Positions 1-6,222 of a stretch of DNA of 8,542 nucleotides are shown here, in pieces. The position numbers were made by a program, and so were the translations under genes. The notes below the pieces were generated by a model that was given only the letters and a program-made list of their open reading frames with translations, made no database searches and was not told where the DNA came from. The DNA is from CAYFFO01 sp964342485 (lineage in GTDB: Bacteria; Chloroflexota; Dehalococcoidia; Lucifugimonadales; CAJWER01), in NCBI GenBank assembly GCA_964342485.1, contig CAYFFO010000049.1, positions 1 through 8,542 on the forward strand, given 5' to 3'. Position 1 is the first letter of the stretch. Each line of letters starts with the position of its first letter.

Positions 1-65
1 AGTTCGATGAGTTTCTCGAATTAAGTTGGTCTGAGCAAAAAGCAATTCTTCCTGACTACGATTAA
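1..65 (+). CDS. 3' end of an unidentified gene (C-terminus only)
   Basis: The frame beginning at base 3 is open to a TAA at 63-65 and gives the 20-residue tail FDEFLELSWSEQKAILPDYD. The gene body lies left of the window. It is judged real because the same pattern, D-E-F-L, four residues, S-E, three variable residues, then I-L-P, recurs in the downstream frame that ends at 320. Two independent ends with this pattern are unlikely by chance. The aromatic/acidic tail loosely recalls the C-terminus of Chloroflexota proteins with peptidase-MA-like (gluzincin) domains, but this is only an impression. No function can be assigned from 20 residues. Confidence 0.55.
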   Translation, partial: FDEFLELSWSEQKAILPDYD

Positions 66-113
66 GGAACCCAGGTTAAATAGCCAATAGATAGGCGGAC
101 TCCTTAGTTGTAA

Positions 114-320
114 CTAATATATGTAAATCGTCGTAAGGATTTTGCCAAGGAATTTTATGGGCAACTTGAAGAGCGATGTTGGGAAGCTACATTTACCGCG
201 ATCTTTGGAATGACATTTGAAGAGTTCTATGTTAAATGGGATGAGTTTCTTGCAAAACCTGAATCGGAAAAATTGAAAATCCTTCCTAGAGAAATATACA
301 AAGATATACGAGGCTCGTAA
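114..320 (+). pseudogene. Start-less remnant of a paralogue of the upstream gene
   Basis: A 68-codon frame is open from just after an in-frame TAA (111-113) to the TAA at 318-320. It has no ATG, GTG or TTG near its beginning; the ATG at 121 is in another frame and is followed directly by TAA. The translation looks like real protein: a charged start (NRRKDFAKEFYGQLEERCW), then ATFTAIFGMTFEEFYVKW, then DEFLAKPESEKLKILP and a basic tail. The DEFL....SE...ILP segment matches the C-terminus encoded at 1-65, so this appears to be the 3' part of a tandem duplicate that lost its 5' portion. The FGMTFEEFY motif resembles the end of some Chloroflexota peptidase-MA-like proteins, a weak inference. The long minus-strand frame across this stretch is treated as a shadow. 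Confidence 0.55.
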
Positions 321-444
321 TTGAGGTATTATGTGCTTGATCTCATCTGATGAGCCATATGCTAAATTCGATTCGATCTTAGAATGATCTATTGAAGACC
401 AGCTTTTAATTTTACGCAAATATGATTGATCAGGACATGCACTT

Positions 445-469
445 TTTGTAGTCTAGTCAAGACTACAAA
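445..469. repeat. 10-bp perfect inverted repeat in the convergent intergenic region
   Basis: TTTGTAGTCT (445-454) and AGACTACAAA (460-469) are perfect inverted copies around a 5-nt loop, AGTCA. The hairpin lies 11 bases beyond the stop codon of the leftward lipoprotein gene and downstream of the rightward remnant, where a shared terminator would be expected. Neither strand has a T-tract immediately after the stem, so it is not a canonical intrinsic terminator. It could be a processed 3' end or a palindromic binding site. The rest of 321-479 shows no supported gene. Confidence 0.5.
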
Positions 470-479
470 CGAACTTGGG

Positions 480-1367
480 CTATTTGCTAGATTCAGCCTC
501 TTCAGCCAATTCCCTTTTCCAGGCTCCTGTTAGGATTACATTTTCCCAGATTTCGTTAAAGTCAAGAGATTCTTTGTTTGCCCAATCGATCTTCTCGGCT
601 TCTTTTATCCGCAGCCTGGATCTAAATGCCTGAAGTCTAGCTTTAACCACTCCCCCGATTATTGGACGGACTAATCCTTCCATAGCTGCTGTGATTGCAA
701 CTTCAGTTACTTCATATCCGGTGCTATATAAAAGCTCATATGTGTCTCTCATAAGTTTGTCGAGCTCTTGTTTCTTCTGGGTTGTTGATGGATATTCGTC
801 ACCGTTAATTTCAATATGAACTAAGATACCACCGCGTCTATTATCCCTGACATCGGGTGTAAGGTTTAGTCGACGTAGTTCCGTGTTATTCATCCCCACA
901 AACCATTCGGTTACAAGTTTACTTAACAATTTTTTCTGTTCGTCACGGCTTACATCTGATGCGGGCGGAAGTGGAGATAATTTGGGTAGCGCCGTGGGTA
1001 CAATAGTTATCCATGGCTTTTCTTCGTTTACAGATTCTGTGTCGGATGCGGTTTTTGTAGGCTCAGATTTCGGTGCCGTCGTTGGCGCGGTTTTTGCAGC
1101 AATGGTTGGTTTAGCTTCTGCCACCGTGGTTGGCGCAGCTTTTTCTGCAGTTGTTGGTTTAGTTTCTGCCACCGTGGTTGGCGCAGTTTTTGCTGAGTTG
1201 GTTGGTTTAGCTTCTACCACCGTGGTTGGTACGATTCTTGCTGCTGTAGTTGGAGGAGCTTCTATTGATGTCAATTGATTAGTACCTGACACATCTGATT
1301 TATCAGTCGAAGCACCGCAGCCTATCATTAATGGAATCATCGAGAAAAGAAATATGCGATATAACAT
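480..1367 (-). CDS. Lipoprotein with Ala/Thr/Pro tandem-repeat linker and unknown C-terminal domain
   Basis: Translation from the ATG at 1367 gives 295 residues. This start is preferred over the upstream ATG at 1430 because GAGGAG lies 10 nt before it and because it leaves a compact signal peptide, MLYRIFLFSMIPLMIGC, with the lipobox cysteine at residue 17. The upstream start has no ribosome-binding site. Residues 47-94 are three tandem 16-residue units of the type PTTVAEAKPTxxAKTA, with degenerate partial units on both sides; this is probably a flexible stalk. The C-terminal part (about residues 118-295) is mixed and charged. It contains a probable beta strand (GGILVHIEING), a helix around KKQELDKLMRDTYELLY, and a Trp-bearing end (IDWANK, NEIWENV, GAWKREL). 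I do not recognise this domain. Likely surface-anchored by a lipid; function unknown. Divergent from the dehydrogenase-like gene. Confidence 0.85.
   Translation of the reverse strand: MLYRIFLFSMIPLMIGCGASTDKSDVSGTNQLTSIEAPPTTAARIVPTTVVEAKPTNSAKTAPTTVAETKPTTAEKAAPTTVAEAKPTIAAKTAPTTAPKSEPTKTASDTESVNEEKPWITIVPTALPKLSPLPPASDVSRDEQKKLLSKLVTEWFVGMNNTELRRLNLTPDVRDNRRGGILVHIEINGDEYPSTTQKKQELDKLMRDTYELLYSTGYEVTEVAITAAMEGLVRPIIGGVVKARLQAFRSRLRIKEAEKIDWANKESLDFNEIWENVILTGAWKRELAEEAESSK
1086..1229 (-). repeat. Three tandem 48-bp coding repeats
   Basis: Three consecutive 48-bp units encode PTTVVEAKPTNSAKTA, PTTVAETKPTTAEKAA and PTTVAEAKPTIAAKTA. Incomplete units flank them (PPTTAARIV before, PTTAPKSEPTK after). 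The DNA units share long identical blocks such as the sense-strand equivalent of gccaccgtggttggcgcag, which points to expansion by slippage or unequal recombination rather than amino-acid convergence. The array makes the stalk between lipid anchor and C-terminal domain. Confidence 0.85.
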
Positions 1368-1492
1368 AGGATATAATCTCCTCAAACTAGCCTTTTGCTT
1401 ATATTCCGATTTTAGTAATAGGCTAAACAAATAATATTATTGGGTCAACCGACTCTATTTGCTGATTTATATTTTTACTAACAGGTAAAATC
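1368..1492. promoter_or_regulatory. Divergent intergenic region with a candidate leftward promoter
   Basis: This 125-bp AT-rich gap lies between two divergent lipoprotein genes and should hold both promoters. On the minus strand, TATAAG (1403 down to 1398) is a plausible -10 element. It would start transcription near 1391, shortly before the GAGGAG ribosome-binding site at 1383-1378, which also favours the start codon at 1367. No good -35 is seen at 16-18 bp. On the plus strand only a weak AGG (1483-1485) precedes the GTG at 1493, and no convincing promoter hexamers are visible. Confidence 0.3.
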
Positions 1493-2728
1493 GTGTTTTT
1501 AACAACCAAAGATTTATTTCTGTCAACAATACTGATTTTCATCTTTTTGTCACTAATATCATGCGCCGTTACACCAGGAACACAGACTGATATTGTAGTT
1601 ATTGAATCAGACCAGGAGTCTGATCAAGATTCGGTAAATACTGATCTTAAGGAGATGGCTATAGAGAGAGTGTTCCCGGAAATAGATATGAACAAAGTAA
1701 TTTTCCTCGCTGACGCAGGTAAAAATATCGACAGGCTATTTGTCGCTCTTCAGCCAGGAAAGATTATGCAATTTAACCCTGTTATTGATGATAAAACAGC
1801 CGAAGTATTCATGGATTTAAGTGAAAGGGTTAGTGTTAAGGGTAACGAGGAAGGTTTGCTTGGTTTAGCCATTGATCCTAAATACTCAAGTAATGGCTTT
1901 TTTTATGTTTATTATTCAGCTTCAAATCCCAGACGCTCAGTTGTTTCAAGATTTAAGGTAAGTAACCCAAAAACGGGTAAAGGAGAAACCACTAGCGAAC
2001 AAATCTTACTTGAAATTGATCAGCCATTTTCAAACCATAACGGAGGACATATCGCATTTGGTCCGGACGGATACCTGTATATTGCGATTGGAGATGGAGG
2101 GAAGGCTAATGATCCTTATAACAACGGGCAAAATCTATCAACCCTATTGGGCTCTATTTTACGTATAGATGTTAGCCGTGTTGATTCGGAGAATGGATAC
2201 AAAGTCCCGCCGGATAATCCTTTTGTAAATATTGATGGAAATGCGAAGACAGAAATCTGGGCTTATGGTCTGAGAAATCCATGGAGATTTAGTTTTGATA
2301 GAGATACTGGGGATCTCTGGGCTGGAGATGTTGGACAAAATAGGTTTGAGGAAATAGATTTGATCAAGATCGGTGGGAATTATGGGTGGAAAATAATGGA
2401 AGGATTAAGTTGTTTTCCTAGAGGAAAGCAGTGTGATTCTTCAGGAATACTGTCTCCTGTAATCGAATATGGTCGTGCCGATGGATGTTCCGTTACAGGC
2501 GGGTATGTATATAGAGGTAAGAGACTTCCCTCACTTTTTGGGGCTTATATATACGGGGATTTTTGTACTGGAAATATATGGGCTTTTAGATATGACGGAA
2601 CTTCAGTAACAGAACACTTAAAACTTGTAGATTCTAATTTGCGCATATCTTCTTTCGCAGAGGATAGAGATGGTGAAATATATATAGTGTCGTATACAAA
2701 AGGGATATATCGACTAGTTAACAAATAG
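1493..2728 (+). CDS. PQQ-dependent glucose/sorbosone dehydrogenase-family lipoprotein
   Basis: This 411-residue protein matches the soluble quinoprotein sugar dehydrogenase (GSDH) six-bladed beta-propeller family. The GTG start places a signal peptide (hydrophobic residues about 9-23) directly before the lipobox LISC, with Cys24 as the lipid anchor. An acidic linker (about 38-55, with an ESDQ-ESDQ-DS repeat) follows. Family motifs in order: EEGLLGLAIDPKY (119-131); NHNGG-H-IAFGPDGYLYIAIGDGG (181-203), where His182 corresponds to the catalytic histidine region; GLRNPWRFSFD (259-269), with the conserved Arg261; AGDVGQNRFEEID (277-289); NYGW (296-299); and GCSVTGGYVYRG (331-342). By family it would oxidise an aldose or other alcohol with PQQ on the outer face. 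The actual substrate is unknown, and many relatives are only called sorbosone dehydrogenase-like. The gene ends 57 bp before the C69 hydrolase gene, so co-transcription is possible. Confidence 0.9.
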   Translation: MFLTTKDLFLSTILIFIFLSLISCAVTPGTQTDIVVIESDQESDQDSVNTDLKEMAIERVFPEIDMNKVIFLADAGKNIDRLFVALQPGKIMQFNPVIDDKTAEVFMDLSERVSVKGNEEGLLGLAIDPKYSSNGFFYVYYSASNPRRSVVSRFKVSNPKTGKGETTSEQILLEIDQPFSNHNGGHIAFGPDGYLYIAIGDGGKANDPYNNGQNLSTLLGSILRIDVSRVDSENGYKVPPDNPFVNIDGNAKTEIWAYGLRNPWRFSFDRDTGDLWAGDVGQNRFEEIDLIKIGGNYGWKIMEGLSCFPRGKQCDSSGILSPVIEYGRADGCSVTGGYVYRGKRLPSLFGAYIYGDFCTGNIWAFRYDGTSVTEHLKLVDSNLRISSFAEDRDGEIYIVSYTKGIYRLVNK

Positions 2729-2771
2729 ATACAGTCAGGATATTTATGACGGAAAAGAAAGTTTAGAATTA

Positions 2772-2779
2772 AAAGGAGG
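2772..2779 (+). promoter_or_regulatory. Strong ribosome-binding site deciding a TTG start
   Basis: AAAGGAGG ends 6 nt before TTG at 2786. It is nearly full anti-Shine-Dalgarno complementarity and fixes TTG as the start. That start places the predicted nucleophile cysteine at residue 5, as expected for the family. Confidence 0.8.
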
Positions 2780-2785
2780 ATAAAC

Positions 2786-4096
2786 TTGAATTCTAACTGT
2801 GACACTATGGTTGCTTTGTCCAATACAACCATAAATGGACAAACTATTTTCGCTAAAAACAGCGATAGACCCCCGGAAGAAAGTCAGCCTCTTGTGCAGA
2901 AAATGGGTGTGTCCCATAGGCCTGATGACCTCGTAAATTGCCAATTTTTAAATATACCTCAAGTTGAAAGAACCTATGCGCACATCGGTTCCAGACCATA
3001 TTGGTGCTGGGGATATGAACACGGTTTTAATGAATTCCAGGTCGTAATTGGTAATGAGGGTTTGGCATCTAAATTACCAATCTCTAACAGTCCAAAATTA
3101 ATTGGCATGGAGATACTTCGACTGGCATTGGAAAGAAGTCGGACTGCATCCCATGCGGTTGAAGTGATGACTTCATTGATAGGAGAGCATGGACAGGGTA
3201 AGTTTTCAAATGGGGAAGATGTACGTACTTATGATAACGGATATATAGTTGCTGACCCTAAAGAAGCCTATGTTATAGAGACTGCTGGACATGAGTGGGT
3301 AGTAAAACAGATTGATAGTGTGCATAGTATTAGTAATCAGCATTCTATAAGAATGGATTGGGATAATATTTCACCGACGGCAAAAAAGGTAGCTGTAGAG
3401 GGTGGGTTGTGGCCTGATGAAGAGGATGCTCCGCTGGACTTTGCAGCAGCATATTGCGATTTTTTTGCAAATCCTTCTGGATTAGGAGCAGTACGACAGG
3501 CTCGTTCGACAACCATACTCAATAAATTTATGGGTCGGATCAATGTTAAGACAATGTTTTCATTGCTCACAGACCATTCTGAGTGTGGGGACGTATGGGA
3601 AGATTTTGTAGAGGGATTTCCATCGGGTCGTTCAATATGTACTCATTACAGCAGCGATATTGGTGGAGATGGTAATACTGCTGCTAGCCTGGTTGCTGAT
3701 CTATGTAATGATGGTTCTAGATTACCAGTTTATTGGCACAGCCTATATTCGCCATGTATCGGGCCTTTCTTGCCTATTTTTGGAATAGGAAATATGCCGG
3801 CAACATTATCAAAAGGGGCTGCCGTATTTGATAACCAGTCACCCTGGTGGCTATTTAGGGAACTAGAAAAAAGAGTCAGGACTAATGGCAGACTAGACAA
3901 TGAAAAGGCATTAACTGTTAGAAAAGAATGGAAATCTTTTCAGTTAAGCCTCATTGATTCCGCGTATAAAATTGCTTCTCATGCAAAAAAAATGCAGGAA
4001 GATCAAAAATCATCAGAAGCATCAATGATTATCGAAGAATACACATCGTCTAACTTGAACCGTGCTTTGGAGATCGTCAACGGATTGCTTTTATAG
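2786..4096 (+). CDS. Secernin-like peptidase family C69 hydrolase
   Basis: This 436-residue protein resembles secernins and C69 dipeptidases of the N-terminal-nucleophile hydrolase superfamily. The N-terminus, MNSNCDTMVAL, carries the CDT motif. By analogy Cys5 becomes the N-terminal nucleophile after removal of four residues. Other family signatures: IFAKNSDRP (21-29), SRPYWCWGYEHGFNEFQVVIGNE (69-91), the strand pair YDNGYIVADPKEAYVIETAGHEWVV (149-173), SICTHYSSD (283-291) and YWHSLYSPCIGPFLPIF (316-332). Length is close to secernins (about 400-430). No signal peptide is present, so it is probably cytoplasmic. Expected activity is hydrolysis of an amide or dipeptide bond, substrate unknown. 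It lies 191 bp upstream of the ABC importer genes, and a promoter sits in that gap, so it may be expressed separately but functionally linked to peptide or amide uptake. Translation starts at TTG. Confidence 0.88.
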   Translation: MNSNCDTMVALSNTTINGQTIFAKNSDRPPEESQPLVQKMGVSHRPDDLVNCQFLNIPQVERTYAHIGSRPYWCWGYEHGFNEFQVVIGNEGLASKLPISNSPKLIGMEILRLALERSRTASHAVEVMTSLIGEHGQGKFSNGEDVRTYDNGYIVADPKEAYVIETAGHEWVVKQIDSVHSISNQHSIRMDWDNISPTAKKVAVEGGLWPDEEDAPLDFAAAYCDFFANPSGLGAVRQARSTTILNKFMGRINVKTMFSLLTDHSECGDVWEDFVEGFPSGRSICTHYSSDIGGDGNTAASLVADLCNDGSRLPVYWHSLYSPCIGPFLPIFGIGNMPATLSKGAAVFDNQSPWWLFRELEKRVRTNGRLDNEKALTVRKEWKSFQLSLIDSAYKIASHAKKMQEDQKSSEASMIIEEYTSSNLNRALEIVNGLLL

Positions 4097-4107
4097 TGAA
4101 CTAATTT

Positions 4108-4128
4108 CTTTAACTTAACTTGTTAAAG
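4108..4128 (+). terminator. Weak hairpin after the C69 gene
   Basis: CTTTAAC (4108-4114) and GTTAAAG (4122-4128) pair around a 7-nt loop, 12 bases after the stop codon. The 7-bp stem is AT-rich and has no T-tract, so termination is possible but would be inefficient. A new promoter follows 20 bp later. Confidence 0.3.
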
Positions 4129-4147
4129 CGAATCTACAAGATAAAAC

Positions 4148-4175
4148 TTGAAATATCTCTAAGTTAGTGTATTAT
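4148..4175 (+). promoter_or_regulatory. Sigma70-type promoter for the ABC importer operon
   Basis: TTGAAA (4148-4153) and TATTAT (4170-4175) are separated by 16 bp, and each hexamer matches the consensus at 5 of 6 positions. The predicted transcription start near 4182 leaves about 105 nt of leader before the TTG start at 4288. The in-frame ATG at 4174 lies inside the -10 hexamer, so it cannot be the start codon of a transcript made from this promoter. Confidence 0.6.
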
Positions 4176-4200
4176 GTCGTCTCAAATAGGGTATACGACT

Positions 4201-4215
4201 TTCGTAGTTTACGAA
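4201..4215 (+). promoter_or_regulatory. Small hairpin in the leader of the binding-protein gene
   Basis: TTCGTA (4201-4206) and TACGAA (4210-4215) form a 6-bp stem with a 3-nt loop, about 20 nt into the predicted transcript. It could stabilise the 5' end or act as a protein site. No known riboswitch class is recognised in 4182-4287. Confidence 0.3.
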
Positions 4216-4275
4216 GTTTATATAGCTGTAGATCGGACTAATATTCTATTTGTAAAGCGCCTTTCGGATAAAATC

Positions 4276-4283
4276 AAGGAGGT
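4276..4283 (+). promoter_or_regulatory. Ribosome-binding site deciding the TTG start of the binding protein
   Basis: AAGGAGGT, with GGAGG at 4278-4282, sits 5 nt before TTG at 4288. The TTG gives a clean lipoprotein signal peptide, whereas the longer frame from 4174 adds 38 residues with no secretion logic. Confidence 0.8.
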
Positions 4284-4287
4284 TATC

Positions 4288-6066
4288 TTGGATAAAACAA
4301 TTAACAGATTGGTAATGTCGATTTTGGTACTGGCTGTATTTGCCGCAATTGGCTGTACTAAAGTTGAAACGGTAGAAGTTCCTGTAGAAAAGGTTGTAGA
4401 AAGGGTAGTAGAAAAAGAAGTACCTGTAGAAAAAGTTGTTGTTCAGGAGAAGGTAGTAGAAGTAGAAAAACAGGTACCAGTAGAAGTTGTTAAGCCGGTA
4501 ATTAGATACGTCGAGACTGCCCGGCAAGATCCACCACCTTCCCCTTACTCAGTTCTTAGGGTGGGAAATAGTGGCGAAGTTCAGTTTTTAGATGCAGCTA
4601 AAAGTCAGTCTGGTACCGACATTATTTTCTCAGAGATGATTTATAGCAGATTATTACAATATGACGCTACAATGATGGATTCCAAACCGGACATAGCCGA
4701 GAGCTGGACGATATCTGGTGATAGCAAGGAATACGTATTCAAAATCAGAGATGATGTCAAGTTCCATAATGGTAAAGCTCTCACTGCCTATGATGTTGAA
4801 TATAGTTGGAACAGATGTAGGAACGAGATAGCAGACAAAGGTAGATGTAAAGGCGAGCTAAACGATGTAGTTTCATTTAAGGCTACAGGTACACATGAGT
4901 TTACAGTAAAACTCGAGATACCCAGCCCGGTGTTTCTGCCTTCAATGGCTCATTGGTCTCTTGCTATTGTGGATTCGACCAGTGTTGCTACTCTAGATAC
5001 TAAGCCAGTTGGAACTGGTCCATATAAGTTTGTTGAACAGGTTCCAGGCGATAAGGTAGTTCTAGAAAAATTTGATGGTTATTTCGATAAAGAAACTCTT
5101 AATAAGAGACCACAGAAAGTCTACATAATTCCAATCAAGGACCCGCAAACAAGGATGGCTGCTCTTAAAGCAGGAGAAATCGATTTTGCTGTTGACGTAC
5201 CATACGAGCAGATTACTAGTGTAGTTGCTACTGAGGGTATTCAATTGCTCAAACAGCGTGATGGCATAACTGCATCGTACATGACCGTAATTTTCAATTA
5301 CCGTGAAGGACCTATGTCTGATGTAAGACTCCGTCAGGCTGTTCAGGCAGCGATTGATCCAGTCGCTATTAATAAGGCTATTTTCTTTGGGTTGGGTGAA
5401 GTGAGTTGTAATCCAATCCTACCTTCACATTGGGCTTATCTACCGTTCGATTGTGCGGGTAGAGACGTAGAAAAGGCCAAGAAGCTTCTTAGAGATGCGG
5501 GATATGGCCCAGGTGAACTCAAGATAAAATACATGCCTGAGAACATCCCTGTAACTCAAAAAATGGCCGAAGTTATACAACAGAGTTTGGCAGAAGCCGG
5601 TATTGATATGGAAATAGTCATTGTTGATAGTCCTACCTGGTTGGACAAGGTATGGTTTGGGGTGGATTGTTCTACCGGTGATTGGCCTGAGTCACGATGT
5701 TATGCAGGTAAGCACAAGGCGTTTGATCTTGGTGATGCTTGGTATACGAGAGAACCTGATCCAGACGGATTGATGCAGAGCTTGTTCCGTGCAGATAATG
5801 CTAGAAGCGGTTTTAAAGGCAACAACGGTATGCGTTACTTTAATCCGGAAATCGAGGTATTGTTTGACCAGGCTAAGAATACGACTGACCGAAGCGTTAG
5901 GGCAGAAGCCTATCGTAAGATTGTTGATATAGTTGTCAACAAAGATACACCGTTCGTTAAATTACAGAGTATGCCACGTTTCTTTGCAGCTAATGAGCAT
6001 GTCCAGAATGCATATGTAAGTCCGAAAGGTTACTGGAATGCTAAAGATTGGACGTGGAAGGATTAA
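4288..6066 (+). CDS. ABC importer substrate-binding lipoprotein, family 5 (dipeptide/oligopeptide/nickel type)
   Basis: The 592-residue protein starts at TTG (4288). Its signal peptide (residues 1-22, hydrophobic core VMSILVLAVFAAIG) ends at lipidated Cys23. Residues 26-75 form a Val/Glu/Lys/Pro stalk (EVPVEKVVE-type repeats). A family 5 extracellular solute-binding domain follows: IYSRLLQYD (118-126), PDIAESWTISGDSKEYVFKI (134-153), VKFHNGKALTAYDVEYSW (157-174), PVGTGPYKF (240-248), and the C-terminal-lobe motif VRLRQAVQAAIDP (346-358). Without the stalk the length is normal for DppA/OppA-like proteins. It would capture a peptide or similar small molecule outside the membrane and deliver it to the two permeases downstream. 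Six cysteines besides Cys23 form three sequence-close pairs (177/187, 374/389, 461/471), suggesting disulfides. The ligand cannot be read from sequence. A strong hairpin after the stop separates it from the permease genes. Confidence 0.92.
   Translation: MDKTINRLVMSILVLAVFAAIGCTKVETVEVPVEKVVERVVEKEVPVEKVVVQEKVVEVEKQVPVEVVKPVIRYVETARQDPPPSPYSVLRVGNSGEVQFLDAAKSQSGTDIIFSEMIYSRLLQYDATMMDSKPDIAESWTISGDSKEYVFKIRDDVKFHNGKALTAYDVEYSWNRCRNEIADKGRCKGELNDVVSFKATGTHEFTVKLEIPSPVFLPSMAHWSLAIVDSTSVATLDTKPVGTGPYKFVEQVPGDKVVLEKFDGYFDKETLNKRPQKVYIIPIKDPQTRMAALKAGEIDFAVDVPYEQITSVVATEGIQLLKQRDGITASYMTVIFNYREGPMSDVRLRQAVQAAIDPVAINKAIFFGLGEVSCNPILPSHWAYLPFDCAGRDVEKAKKLLRDAGYGPGELKIKYMPENIPVTQKMAEVIQQSLAEAGIDMEIVIVDSPTWLDKVWFGVDCSTGDWPESRCYAGKHKAFDLGDAWYTREPDPDGLMQSLFRADNARSGFKGNNGMRYFNPEIEVLFDQAKNTTDRSVRAEAYRKIVDIVVNKDTPFVKLQSMPRFFAANEHVQNAYVSPKGYWNAKDWTWKD
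4363..4512 (+). repeat. Val-Glu-Lys-Pro stalk-encoding repeat
   Basis: The DNA is built of recurring gtagaa, cctgtagaaaa and gttgtagaa-like blocks encoding EVPVEKVVE-type units (residues 26-75 of the binding protein). Alternating Val and charged residues suggest an extended strand or amphipathic stalk lifting the binding domain from the lipid anchor. This composition is a hallmark of many Chloroflexota binding proteins and is the main taxonomic clue in the window. Confidence 0.8.
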
Positions 6067-6104
6067 CTGCCAAGTATTTCAGGTTATACGATTAGTGTAA
6101 TTGA

Positions 6105-6145
6105 CATGAAGCGTGAGGGAAACTTAATATCCCTCACGCTTCATG
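6105..6145 (+). terminator. 16-bp hairpin between binding-protein and permease genes
   Basis: Positions 6105-6120 and 6130-6145 are perfectly complementary (core GAAGCGTGAGGG / CCCTCACGCTTC) around a 9-nt loop. The stem is long and GC-rich in an AT-rich region and starts 38 bases after the stop codon. No T-tract follows directly; the nearest run of six T is at 6162-6167. It is more likely a partial terminator or a barrier to 3' exonucleases that keeps binding-protein mRNA more abundant than permease mRNA, as intercistronic hairpins do in other importer operons. Confidence 0.75.
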
Positions 6146-6207
6146 GTTTGTGATGGAATTGTTTTTTGAGTTATCCTGAGATTTTTTAAAGGTAAATACT
6201 TTTTTTT

Positions 6208-6213
6208 AAGGAG
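6208..6213 (+). promoter_or_regulatory. Ribosome-binding site without a canonical start codon at normal distance
   Basis: AAGGAG (6208-6213), directly after a run of eight T (6200-6207), is a good Shine-Dalgarno. At the expected distance the sequence reads aatcttatccaaag: in-frame codons CTT (6220) and ATC (6223), with no ATG, GTG or TTG. The first canonical in-frame start, GTG at 6259, is 45 nt away. Confidence 0.65.
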
Positions 6214-6222
6214 TTTAATCTT

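Noticed and set aside
342..354. Palindrome CTCATC-t-GATGAG
   Set aside because: A 6-bp palindrome with a 1-nt centre is common by chance, and no promoter is associated with it.
331..387. Short plus-strand frame (18 codons) with GAGG 4 nt before ATG
   Set aside because: Too short and without any recognisable motif; the ribosome-binding site match alone is not enough.
114..419. Minus-strand 101-codon frame over the left intergenic region
   Set aside because: Its translation is low in protein-like character, it has no ribosome-binding site, and the opposite strand carries the convincing paralogue-like remnant.
883..1278. Plus-strand 131-codon frame rich in Val/Gly/Ala
   Set aside because: It is the antisense image of the 48-bp repeats in the leftward lipoprotein gene; repeats keep the opposite frame open.
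4246..4527. Minus-strand frame rich in Tyr/Phe/Asn
   Set aside because: Antisense of the Val/Glu stalk repeat; the aromatic bias is an artefact of that composition.
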